This document shows positions 1-6,671 of a stretch of 64,000 nt of DNA, piece after piece. The notes beneath the pieces were generated by a model. That model saw nothing but the letters and a program-made list of their open reading frames with translations. It had not been told where the DNA came from and did not search any database. Source of the DNA: Plastoroseomonas hellenica (lineage in GTDB: Bacteria > Pseudomonadota > Alphaproteobacteria > Acetobacterales > Acetobacteraceae). The stretch's first letter is position 1. Each line of letters begins with the position of its first letter. The stretch is taken from assembly GCF_018129085.1 (NCBI RefSeq), contig NZ_JAAGBB010000019.1, positions 62,001 through 126,000 on the forward strand. Direction: 5' to 3'. The position numbers were made by a program, and so were the translations under genes.

Positions 1-950
1 CGGGCGTCGCGAAGCGGGCGCTGGTCGCGCATCGCGGCCCGCCCGGCGGCCACGCCCTCTCCGGCCATATGGACACGGTGCCGGCGACCGGCTGGACCAC
101 GGATGCCTGGGCACCGCGCTTCGCGGATGGCGTGCTGCATGGCCTCGGCAGCGTCGACATGAAGGGCCAGGTCGCCGCCGCGATCCTGGCCGCCAGGGCG
201 ATGCCGGCGGATGTGCCGGTCACGCTGCTGATCACCACTGATGAGGAGACGACGAAGGAAGGCGCGCTCGCCATCGCGGCCTCCGATGCGGCGAGGCGGC
301 TCGGTCTCAAGGGGATCTTCGTGGTCGAGCCGACCGGCATGATCCCGGTGCGCGGGCATCGCAGTCAGATCGAATTCACCGCGGTCGCGACCGGCGTGCA
401 GGCGCATTCCTCCACGGGGCAGGGGGTGAATGCCAACTGGGCGCTGCTGCCCTTCCTCATGGAGATGCGCGAGATCCATGCGCGGCTGCGCAGCGATCCG
501 GCCTTGCAGGATGCCGCCTATGATCCGCCCTTCTCCGACTTTAACCTGGTCATCGACAATCATGGCACCGCGGTGAACGTCACCGTCGCCAAGGCGACCG
601 CGCGCATCAAATTCCGCCGCAGCCGCAATGTCGACTGGATGCCGGTGGTGCGCGCCGTGCGCGAGGCTGCCGAGCGCGCCGGCATCGCATTGCAGGAGCG
701 CGCCGAGGGCACGCCCCCGGAACTTCCCACCGACCATCCGCTGGTGCGGCTCGCGGAGCGCGAGGCCGGCCGACCCGCCCGCACCGCCCCTTACGGCACC
801 GACGCCAGCGAGTTGCAGGCGCTGGCGCCCTGCGTGGTGCTCGGCCCCGGCACCATCGACACCGCCCATACCCCCCACGAATGCGTGCGCCTCGCGGATC
901 TCGCGGCAGCGGTGCCGGTGTTCCAGCGGGTGCTGGCGACAGGGGCGTGA
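1..950 (+). CDS. M20-family metallohydrolase (5'-truncated by window edge)
   Basis: The reading frame is open from the window edge (codons from base 3), so the N-terminus is missing. The first visible residues contain HMDTVP, the M20 metal-binding His/Asp motif, followed by GSVDMKGQ with the second conserved Asp and by TTDEETT with the catalytic Glu pair. The C-terminal part has the expected dimerisation and metal-site segments (YGTDASE and a late HTPHE). Such enzymes use two zinc ions to hydrolyse N-acyl amino acids or peptides. Substrate cannot be assigned: ArgE/DapE-like acetyl- or succinyl-amino acid deacylases and small peptidases all fit. It lies upstream of a thioesterase gene on the same strand, with no shared pathway apparent. 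Confidence 0.85.
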   Translation, partial: GVAKRALVAHRGPPGGHALSGHMDTVPATGWTTDAWAPRFADGVLHGLGSVDMKGQVAAAILAARAMPADVPVTLLITTDEETTKEGALAIAASDAARRLGLKGIFVVEPTGMIPVRGHRSQIEFTAVATGVQAHSSTGQGVNANWALLPFLMEMREIHARLRSDPALQDAAYDPPFSDFNLVIDNHGTAVNVTVAKATARIKFRRSRNVDWMPVVRAVREAAERAGIALQERAEGTPPELPTDHPLVRLAEREAGRPARTAPYGTDASELQALAPCVVLGPGTIDTAHTPHECVRLADLAAAVPVFQRVLATGA

Positions 951-1036
951 GGTGGGCCGATAATCGACGGCCTGGGCGACGGCGCCCTTGCATTCGGCAT
1001 GCTGCAGCGCAACATTGGCCTGTGGGAGCGTCCAAA

Positions 1037-1507
1037 ATGAATGGAGGCTCCATGGGTTCGACCCACGTATCACCACCGAAAGTATCAGCGCCGAAACAGG
1101 AACTGCCGCCTGTGGCGGAGCCGCGTGGAGAGCTTGCGGCACGACATCTGGCGATGCCGGCCCACACCAACCCGGCGGGCGACATCTTCGGCGGCTGGAT
1201 CATGGCCTCGATGGATGAAGCGGCGGCCATGGCGGTGGCGAAGCTCGTCGAAGGCCGCGCGGTGACCGTCGCCGTCTCCAGCATGGTGTTCATCCAGCCG
1301 GTGAAGGTGGGTGATTCCGTCTGCTTCTACGCCGATGTGAAGCGGGTCGGCCGCAGCTCGATCACCCTCGACGTAGAGGTTTGGGTGCTGCGGCGCGGCT
1401 GCGGCGAACGCGTCAAGGTGACGGAGGCGGAATTCACCTTCGTCGCCGTCGATGAGGATGGACAGCCGAGGCCGCTCAAGTCGCCGCAGGCGGCCTCAGC
1501 CGCCTGA
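1037..1507 (+). CDS. acyl-CoA thioesterase, YciA/hotdog family
   Basis: The 156-residue protein is a single hotdog domain. The segment HTNPAGDIFGGWIMASMDEAAA carries the usual active-site Asn and Asp of YciA-type hexameric acyl-CoA thioesterases, which hydrolyse short- to medium-chain acyl-CoA in the cytosol. The C-terminal tail is Ala/Pro-rich and probably disordered. Two starts are possible: ATG 1037 with GGAG nine bases upstream, and ATG 1052 with GGAGG only four bases upstream. The longer form is listed. A strong hairpin follows the gene, so it is probably transcribed alone. Family assignment is solid; the physiological substrate is not known. Confidence 0.88.
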   Translation: MNGGSMGSTHVSPPKVSAPKQELPPVAEPRGELAARHLAMPAHTNPAGDIFGGWIMASMDEAAAMAVAKLVEGRAVTVAVSSMVFIQPVKVGDSVCFYADVKRVGRSSITLDVEVWVLRRGCGERVKVTEAEFTFVAVDEDGQPRPLKSPQAASAA

Positions 1508-1577
1508 GCGGGCGCCGCCGGCGGGGTCGCCGCCTCGTGACTGGCCGGTGCGGCGCCGATCCGATTAGCTGCGGAAT

Positions 1578-1625
1578 GGGCCGGGCACGATGCGTCGCAT
1601 TCGCGCACGCATCATGCGCCGGCCC
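1578..1625 (+). terminator. two-tier hairpin, probable terminator of the thioesterase gene
   Basis: GGGCCGG (1578-1584) pairs with CCGGCCC (1619-1625), and inside it GATGCGT (1589-1595) pairs with ACGCATC (1607-1613). The hairpin starts about 70 bases after the thioesterase stop codon. Only a short T-poor tail follows, so intrinsic termination is likely but not certain. Confidence 0.5.
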
Positions 1626-1630
1626 TTCGT

Positions 1631-1682
1631 GTGACCGCGTGACTCAGACTGTTCGGCCGATCCGATCTCAAGTCGTCACGTG
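1631..1682 (+). repeat. R4 palindromic repeat, copy 1
   Basis: This is a divergent copy of the hairpin element found three times at 42.5 kb and once at 57.7 kb. The outer arms are GCGTGAC and GTCACG. The other copies have GCGTGAT and ATCACGC, so the arm pairing has changed in a compensatory way. An inner GACT/AGTC arm and a GGCC-containing centre are also kept in part. It ends just before the ribosome-binding site of the next gene. Confidence 0.7.
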
Positions 1683-1700
1683 CCAGGCTGGAGGGCGCTT

Positions 1701-2444
1701 GTGGCCGGGACTCATGTCATCATCGTCGGCGGGATCAGCGTCAATGATCCCGGCGGACATGACCGCTTTCCCTACAACTTCATGAATCCCGCGGTGGCCC
1801 GTGCCAGGAAATACGGCTCGAACGTCCTGATCATCATCTTCGCGCCGTCCTACGAAACCCGCGTCGAGAAGCAGGACAAGGAGCACAACTCGGTCACCTA
1901 CACCTATTCCGATACCTGCCTCTGGGGATTGTTCTCCGCCGAATCATGCCCAGCGCTGATCCGATCGAAGCAGAGGAATCCACGGCATTTCCTCAATGTC
2001 CTGAGCAAAGCCGCCGGCGGCGGGAAATTCAGCGTCCAGGAAATCCGGGACAAGCAGGGGCTGACGGACAAGCTGAAGAACCTGGCCTCGATCGCGAGCA
2101 TCGACTATTTCGGGCATTCCAACCCGGAATACATGTTCCTGGAATACAGCGTCTCCGTCAGCGGCAGCGGGACGGTCACCTGGGGCGATGCCGATGCGGC
2201 CGCCGTGCCGGCGGGGAAATTCGAAGCGGGCGCCGGCTTCATCAGCTTCGGCTGCAACCAGGGCGACCCCAAGGGGCTTGCCGAGCAGCTTCGCGCGCGC
2301 TGGCGCATTCGCACCGTAGGCTCCAATGGCAAGACCGATTTCGCGCCGATCGGCAGGGGTGAGCCGCAGCCGAGCAGCGCCCTCGGCTATTACGAGTATC
2401 CGGCAGCCGGCGGGCCGCCGCTGAAGCTGACCGCGCCGCCCTGA
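1701..2444 (+). CDS. possible caspase-like (clan CD) cysteine-hydrolase fold protein
   Basis: The start is GTG 1701, chosen because GGAGGG ends five bases upstream; an in-frame GTG at 1680 overlaps the R4 repeat. The 247-residue protein has no signal peptide or membrane segment. It opens with a hydrophobic strand (THVIIVGGI). A His139 in YFGHSN and a Cys185 in ISFGCNQGD lie 46 residues apart, each after a hydrophobic strand. This is the layout of the His/Cys dyad in clan CD peptidases, CHAT domains and DUF4347. The stretch after Cys185 (GLAEQL, then a strand and a Ser/Asn turn) also recalls DUF4347. I do not recognise the exact family. The fold call is inference from motif spacing, and no partner gene is adjacent. 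Confidence 0.45.
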   Translation: MAGTHVIIVGGISVNDPGGHDRFPYNFMNPAVARARKYGSNVLIIIFAPSYETRVEKQDKEHNSVTYTYSDTCLWGLFSAESCPALIRSKQRNPRHFLNVLSKAAGGGKFSVQEIRDKQGLTDKLKNLASIASIDYFGHSNPEYMFLEYSVSVSGSGTVTWGDADAAAVPAGKFEAGAGFISFGCNQGDPKGLAEQLRARWRIRTVGSNGKTDFAPIGRGEPQPSSALGYYEYPAAGGPPLKLTAPP

Positions 2445-2466
2445 CCGGCGCCGCCATCCGCCCGCG

Positions 2467-3372
2467 TCACGGCCGCCGGATCGAGGCCACCACCTGCTCG
2501 AATTCCGGCAGCAGCCGCGTGAAGTCGCGCTCGCTGGCTTCCGCCAGCACGCGGAGCGTCGCCCCGCTTTCGGAGAAGATCAGCCATTGCTGCAGCCGGC
2601 GCGGTCCGGCCTGCGCCCGCAGCATCACAGCCTCGGCGGTGCCGAGGCGGAGTGCGGCACTGCCGTCGATCTGCGCATTCGGAATGGTGGCACGCAGCGC
2701 CTCCTCGGCGGCGCGGCGGCGATCGGCCTCGCGCGGCGCCGCCTGCAGGGCGGAGGCGATGCTGAGCCGCGGCGCCGTCAGATCTGCGGAGGATCTGCCC
2801 GCCGGCATCAGCACCGCGACCGAGCCGGCCATGGCGCCGGCGAAGCGCAGGTTGGCCGTCTCGTCGAAGGCGAAGGGCAGGGCGGCGCGCGCGGCGGCGG
2901 GGTCCGGCGCGCGCAGCGCGACGGAAAGCAGGGCGCGCTCGACCGTGCCGGCTTCCTCGGCGCTCGCAGGGTAGCGCGGCAGGGTCGCGGTGACGAAAGC
3001 GGTGAAGCCCTGGCCCGGCAGCATCATCAGCCAGATCGCCCGCGCCGCGCCGCCTTCGCCCTGACGGCCGCGCACCAGCACCGCCTCGCGCCCGGCGACG
3101 CGTGGCGTCGTGGTGGCTTCCGCGCTGATCCCCTGCCGCGCCAGGCGCGGCGCGGCGAGGCTGGCGCGCAGCGCCTCCGGCGGCGCCGGCGGCTGTTCGG
3201 CGAAAATGATGGCGGTGCGGGTCTCGCGCTGCTCGAAGCCGGAGAAGGCGAGGCTCGGCACGAAGCCCGATGGCGGTTCCAGCCCGATCGCGCTGCCGGG
3301 CGGAAACAGCGGCTGCGCGGCGGCACCGGCCGCCGCGAGCCAGAGCGCCAGCAGCGCGACGGAGAACTTCAA
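2467..3372 (-). CDS. secreted protein of unknown function
   Basis: The 301-residue product starts with a classical signal peptide (MKFSVALLALWLAAAGAAA, cleavage likely after AAA-Q). The mature part is alpha/beta, rich in Ala and Arg, with no cysteine motif or catalytic signature that I recognise. The start codon is TTG at 3372, which overlaps the stop of the upstream M20 peptidase gene (TTGA, four bases). The two genes are therefore probably translationally coupled, and a periplasmic role linked to that peptidase is possible but unproven. Confidence 0.7.
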   Translation of the reverse strand: MKFSVALLALWLAAAGAAAQPLFPPGSAIGLEPPSGFVPSLAFSGFEQRETRTAIIFAEQPPAPPEALRASLAAPRLARQGISAEATTTPRVAGREAVLVRGRQGEGGAARAIWLMMLPGQGFTAFVTATLPRYPASAEEAGTVERALLSVALRAPDPAAARAALPFAFDETANLRFAGAMAGSVAVLMPAGRSSADLTAPRLSIASALQAAPREADRRRAAEEALRATIPNAQIDGSAALRLGTAEAVMLRAQAGPRRLQQWLIFSESGATLRVLAEASERDFTRLLPEFEQVVASIRRP

Positions 3373-4523
3373 CCCTCGATCGTCTCCAGCAGGGCGCAGA
3401 GCGTGGCGCAGCGCGGCGCCAAGTCGCGCCAGATGATGTGCTCGAAGGGCGCATGCGCGCCGGCGCCGGTGCAGCCGAGCCCATCCAGCGTCGGCACGCC
3501 GAGGGCCGCGGAGAAGTTCCCGTCCGAGCCGCCGCCGCGATACTGCTTCGGCAGCTCGTAGCCGTGCTCCGCCGCGAAGCCCCTGGCGCGTTCATAGAGG
3601 GCCAGCGCCGCCGGGGTCTCCACCATCGGCGGCCGGTTCATGCCGCCGGTGACGGTGATGGTGATGCCATCGCCGTCATCGCCGGCCATGGCCTTGATGG
3701 CCTGCTCGATGCGGATGCCGTCCTCGACGGTCGCGACTCGGAAGTCGATCTCGCAGCCGGCCTCGGGCGGCACGACATTCGGCCGCGTGCCGCCGAAGAC
3801 CGGCGCGACATTGGTGGTGGTGCCGCCGGGGAGGTCGGTCAGCGCGTGGATCTCCAGGATCTTCCGGGCCAGCGCCACCACGGCGCTGCGCCCGTCCTGC
3901 CAATTGCCGCCGGCATGGGCGCTACGGCCGGCGATCGTCATCACGAAGCGGCCGACGCCCTTGCGCGCCGTCACGCAGGCGCCGCCGGCCCCGGCGGGTT
4001 CCGGGATCAGCACGGTGCAGGATTTCTGCGCCTCCGCCTCGATGATGGCGCGGCTGGTCGGGCTGCCGACCTCCTCATCCGGGGTCAGCAGCAGGGTGAT
4101 CGGACGCCTGGTCTTCACCTTCTGGCGCAGGATCTCCCGCACCGAATGGAAGGCCGCGAAGCTGCCTGCCTTCATGTCGTAGATGCCGGGGCCATGGGCC
4201 TTGTCGCCCTCGACCCGCCAGGGCATCGAGCTGGTGAGCGTGCCGTGGTCCCAGACGGTGTCGAGATGGCCTGCGACCAGCACCGGCCTGCCCTCGCCGG
4301 GCGTACGGCAGATCAGGTTGTCGCCATAGCCGTTGCGGCCGGCGACCCGCTCCACCGCGCCGCCGACGCCGCGCAGCTCCGCCTCCGCCCGACCGATCAG
4401 GGCGCTGACCGCAACCGGGTCGGTGGTCGGCGTCTCATGCTCCACCCAGCCGCGCAGCTCCGCGAGCAGGCGTTCGGAGGAGCCGATATCGGTTGCGGGC
4501 ATTGCGCTTGCGATCCTTTTCAA
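3369..4523 (-). CDS. M20-family peptidase, glutamate carboxypeptidase-like
   Basis: The 384-residue protein has the full M20 set: VAGHLDTVW (first metal His and Asp), GIYDMKAG (bridging Asp), LLTPDEEVGS (catalytic Glu and metal Glu), and a C-terminal GGGSDGNF near the final metal-site region. Between them is the lid/dimerisation domain (GRSAHAGGNW). The layout matches the CPG2/glutamate carboxypeptidase branch, which removes C-terminal Glu or similar residues. There is no signal peptide. ATG 4523 is listed; ATG 4499 (MPATD) is an alternative. It is the first gene of a two-gene minus-strand unit with the secreted unknown downstream. Confidence 0.85.
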   Translation of the reverse strand: MKRIASAMPATDIGSSERLLAELRGWVEHETPTTDPVAVSALIGRAEAELRGVGGAVERVAGRNGYGDNLICRTPGEGRPVLVAGHLDTVWDHGTLTSSMPWRVEGDKAHGPGIYDMKAGSFAAFHSVREILRQKVKTRRPITLLLTPDEEVGSPTSRAIIEAEAQKSCTVLIPEPAGAGGACVTARKGVGRFVMTIAGRSAHAGGNWQDGRSAVVALARKILEIHALTDLPGGTTTNVAPVFGGTRPNVVPPEAGCEIDFRVATVEDGIRIEQAIKAMAGDDGDGITITVTGGMNRPPMVETPAALALYERARGFAAEHGYELPKQYRGGGSDGNFSAALGVPTLDGLGCTGAGAHAPFEHIIWRDLAPRCATLCALLETIEG

Positions 4524-4594
4524 CAGCCGGGCGATCCTAGAGCGCTTTCGCCCCGCATCAACCGCCGGGGCTCAGCGAAACTACGGCGTTCCAC

Positions 4595-4744
4595 GTGGCC
4601 GCAGGCCGCCACTGGCCCCTGCGGGGCGAGCGAAGCGATGCCCCGAGGCCGCGAATGCGGCCCGCGCGCGACCGACAGTTGCACCCGGCGCATACCAGAC
4701 GGCGCGGAGGCCAGGCCGGCGGATGCCGGCGCCGGCGCTTGAGG
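4595..4744 (+). repeat. R1 dispersed intergenic repeat, copy 1
   Basis: This copy occupies most of the 350-base gap at 4524-4873 between divergent genes. It begins with GGCCGCAGGCCGCC, continues through a GAGGCCGCGAATGCGGCC palindrome and ends with GGCGCTTGAGG. Seven further copies occur in the window. I see nothing else of note in this gap. Confidence 0.85.
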
Positions 4745-4873
4745 GCGTTGATATTCCCCTGTATCGCTCGCCGCGCATCACGGCCGATCGCGGGCGGGCG
4801 GAAGCGCTCTGGGGCGCAGCCTGCGCGCGGCGGACGGGCTGGATTCCAGCCATTGGAGTACGGGCGTTTGGCG

Positions 4874-5455
4874 ATGAAACGGGTCTGCGTCTTCTGCGGT
4901 GCCTCGACCGGCAACCGGCCTGCCTATCGCGCAGCGGCCGAGGCCCTGGGGCGGGGGATCGCGGCCCGGGGCCTCGGCCTCGTCTATGGCGGCGGCGCGG
5001 TCGGGCTGATGGGGGTGGTGGCCGATGCCGCGCTCGAGGCCGGGGCCGAGGTCATCGGCATCATCCCGCACGGGCTGCTGGCACGGGAGGCCGGGAAGCG
5101 GAACGGCATCGAGCTGCGCGTCGTCGCGACCATGCATGAACGCAAGGCCATGATGGCGGAGCTGTCGGACGGCTTCGCGGTGCTGCCCGGCGGCTTCGGC
5201 ACGCTCGAGGAGGTGGTGGAGGTGCTGACCTGGCTGCAGCTCGGCATCCACCGCAAGCCCGCCTGCTTCATCGACGTCGAAGGCTATTGGTCGCGCCAGA
5301 TGGCGATGTTCGACCACATGGTCGCCGAAGGCTTCCTGCAGCCAGCGACGCGGGCGCTGGCGCGCGTCGCGGCCGATCCCGCGGCTGCGCTCGACAGCCT
5401 GGCGGGGTTCGAGCCGCCGCCGGTGCCGCGCTGGCTGCTGCCGGGCGAGAAATGA
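4874..5455 (+). CDS. LOG-family protein (TIGR00730), nucleotide 5'-monophosphate phosphoribohydrolase-like
   Basis: The 193-residue protein carries the LOG signature PGGFGTLEE near residue 100, with GLVYGGGAVGLMG upstream forming the Rossmann nucleotide-binding loop. The family hydrolyses cytokinin riboside monophosphates or AMP-type nucleotides to base and ribose 5-phosphate; many bacterial members are annotated as lysine decarboxylase in error. ATG 4874 starts in line with the family N-terminus (MKRVCVFCGAS). The stop overlaps the ribF start by four bases (ATGA), so the two genes are coupled. Physiological substrate in this organism is unknown. Confidence 0.88.
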   Translation: MKRVCVFCGASTGNRPAYRAAAEALGRGIAARGLGLVYGGGAVGLMGVVADAALEAGAEVIGIIPHGLLAREAGKRNGIELRVVATMHERKAMMAELSDGFAVLPGGFGTLEEVVEVLTWLQLGIHRKPACFIDVEGYWSRQMAMFDHMVAEGFLQPATRALARVAADPAAALDSLAGFEPPPVPRWLLPGEK

Positions 5456-6387
5456 GCGCCCCCTTGCTGCTGACCGATTGGCACAGCATCCCGGACGCCG
5501 CGCGCGGCGGCACCGTGGCGCTCGGCAACTTCGATGGCGTGCATCTCGGTCACCTGGCGGTGCTGCGCGCGGCGCATGCGGCGCGGCCGGAGCTGACGCC
5601 CGCCGTGCTCACCTTCGAGCCGCATCCGCGCGAGCATTTCCGCCCCGACGACCCGCCCTTCCGCCTGACCCTGCTGGGGGAGAAATGCGCCGCCCTCGCC
5701 GCGGCGGGGGTGCGTGTGGTGCATGCGCTGCCCTTCGACACCGGCCTCGCCGCCATGACGGCGGAGGAGTTCGTGGAGCAGGTGCTGCACCGGGCGCTGG
5801 GCGCCGGGCATCTCGCCTGCGGCCACGACTTCGCCTTCGGCCACCGCAAGGGCGGCGATGCCGGCTTCCTGGCGCGGGAGGCGGAAAAGCGCGGCATCGG
5901 CCTCACCATCGTGCCGGCGCTCTCCGACGCGGAGGGGCCGATCAGCGCGACCCGCATCCGCCGGCTGCTGCAGGACGGCTATCCGGAACGCGCCGCCACC
6001 CTGCTCGGCCGGCCCTGGGCGATCCAGGGGGAGGTGGTGCATGGCGACAAGCTCGGCCGGGTGCTGGGCTGGCCGACCGCCAACATGTGGATCGGCCGGC
6101 ACCTGGAGCCGGCGCGGGGCGTCTATGCGGTGCGCGCGCGGCTGGCCGATGGAAGGCTGGTGCCCGGGGTCGCCAATATCGGCCGCCGCCCGACTCTCGG
6201 CGGCGACCCGCAGACCCGGCTGGAGACCCATCTCTTCGACTTCGACGAAGACCTCTACGGGCAGGAAATCGCGGTCGAGCTGCTGCATTTCCAGCGCCCC
6301 GACCTGAAGTTCGACGGGCTGGAGGCGCTGACCGCGGCGATCGCCGCCGATGCGGCGGAAGCGCGGCGGCTTCTCGGCCTCGCCTGA
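5452..6387 (+). CDS. ribF: bifunctional riboflavin kinase / FAD synthetase
   Basis: The 311-residue protein has the two RibF domains in order. The N-terminal FAD synthetase is a nucleotidyltransferase fold with GNFDGVHLGH near residue 25 and an ISATRIR segment near residue 165. The C-terminal riboflavin kinase has GRPWAIQG, GWPTANM, GVYAV and ETHLFDFDEDLYG. It converts riboflavin to FMN and then FAD in the cytosol. The start overlaps the LOG gene by ATGA. It stands upstream of ileS and lspA, the common proteobacterial order, but an R1 repeat separates it from ileS here. Confidence 0.97.
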   Translation: MSAPLLLTDWHSIPDAARGGTVALGNFDGVHLGHLAVLRAAHAARPELTPAVLTFEPHPREHFRPDDPPFRLTLLGEKCAALAAAGVRVVHALPFDTGLAAMTAEEFVEQVLHRALGAGHLACGHDFAFGHRKGGDAGFLAREAEKRGIGLTIVPALSDAEGPISATRIRRLLQDGYPERAATLLGRPWAIQGEVVHGDKLGRVLGWPTANMWIGRHLEPARGVYAVRARLADGRLVPGVANIGRRPTLGGDPQTRLETHLFDFDEDLYGQEIAVELLHFQRPDLKFDGLEALTAAIAADAAEARRLLGLA

Positions 6388-6397
6388 CGTCTTCCTC

Positions 6398-6509
6398 GCG
6401 GCCGGAGGCCGGCACAGGCTTCTGCGGAGCGAGGCGAAGCCGATGCTCGGGGCCGCGCATGCGGCCCCGCGCGCGACCAACAGTCGGAGGCCGCGCCCGG
6501 CGCTTGAGG
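6398..6509 (+). repeat. R1 dispersed intergenic repeat, copy 2 (short form)
   Basis: This copy sits between ribF and ileS. It has the opening GCGGCCGGAGGCCGG, the CTGCGGAGCGAGGCGAAGC block, the GGGGCCGCGCATGCGGCCCC palindrome and the GGCGCTTGAGG end. It lacks the CTGACAGCGCGGAAGCC block present in most other copies, so the element is modular. Confidence 0.85.
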
Positions 6510-6600
6510 GCATAGCTATAACCCCTCCCGCTTGACCTCGCGCGTCCCGCCTCCCCATAAGCCTGCCATGGCCCCGGTGCATCCCGCGCGAATTACCATT

Positions 6601-6620
6601 CCGGCCCCCTGAGGGGCCGG
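6601..6620 (+). other. perfect hairpin upstream of ileS
   Basis: CCGGCCCC and GGGGCCGG pair perfectly around a CTGA loop, 51 bases before the ileS start codon. It could be a terminator of read-through from ribF or a leader structure. No T-tract follows and no anti-termination alternative is obvious. Confidence 0.35.
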
Positions 6621-6671
6621 GTCCTGCCACGCGCGCCATTGCCGACCCGTCGGCCCGAGATAGCGAAGACC

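Noticed and set aside
6601-6620. ileS leader considered as a T-box
   Set aside because: T-boxes are essentially absent from proteobacteria and no specifier or T-box bulge sequence is visible.
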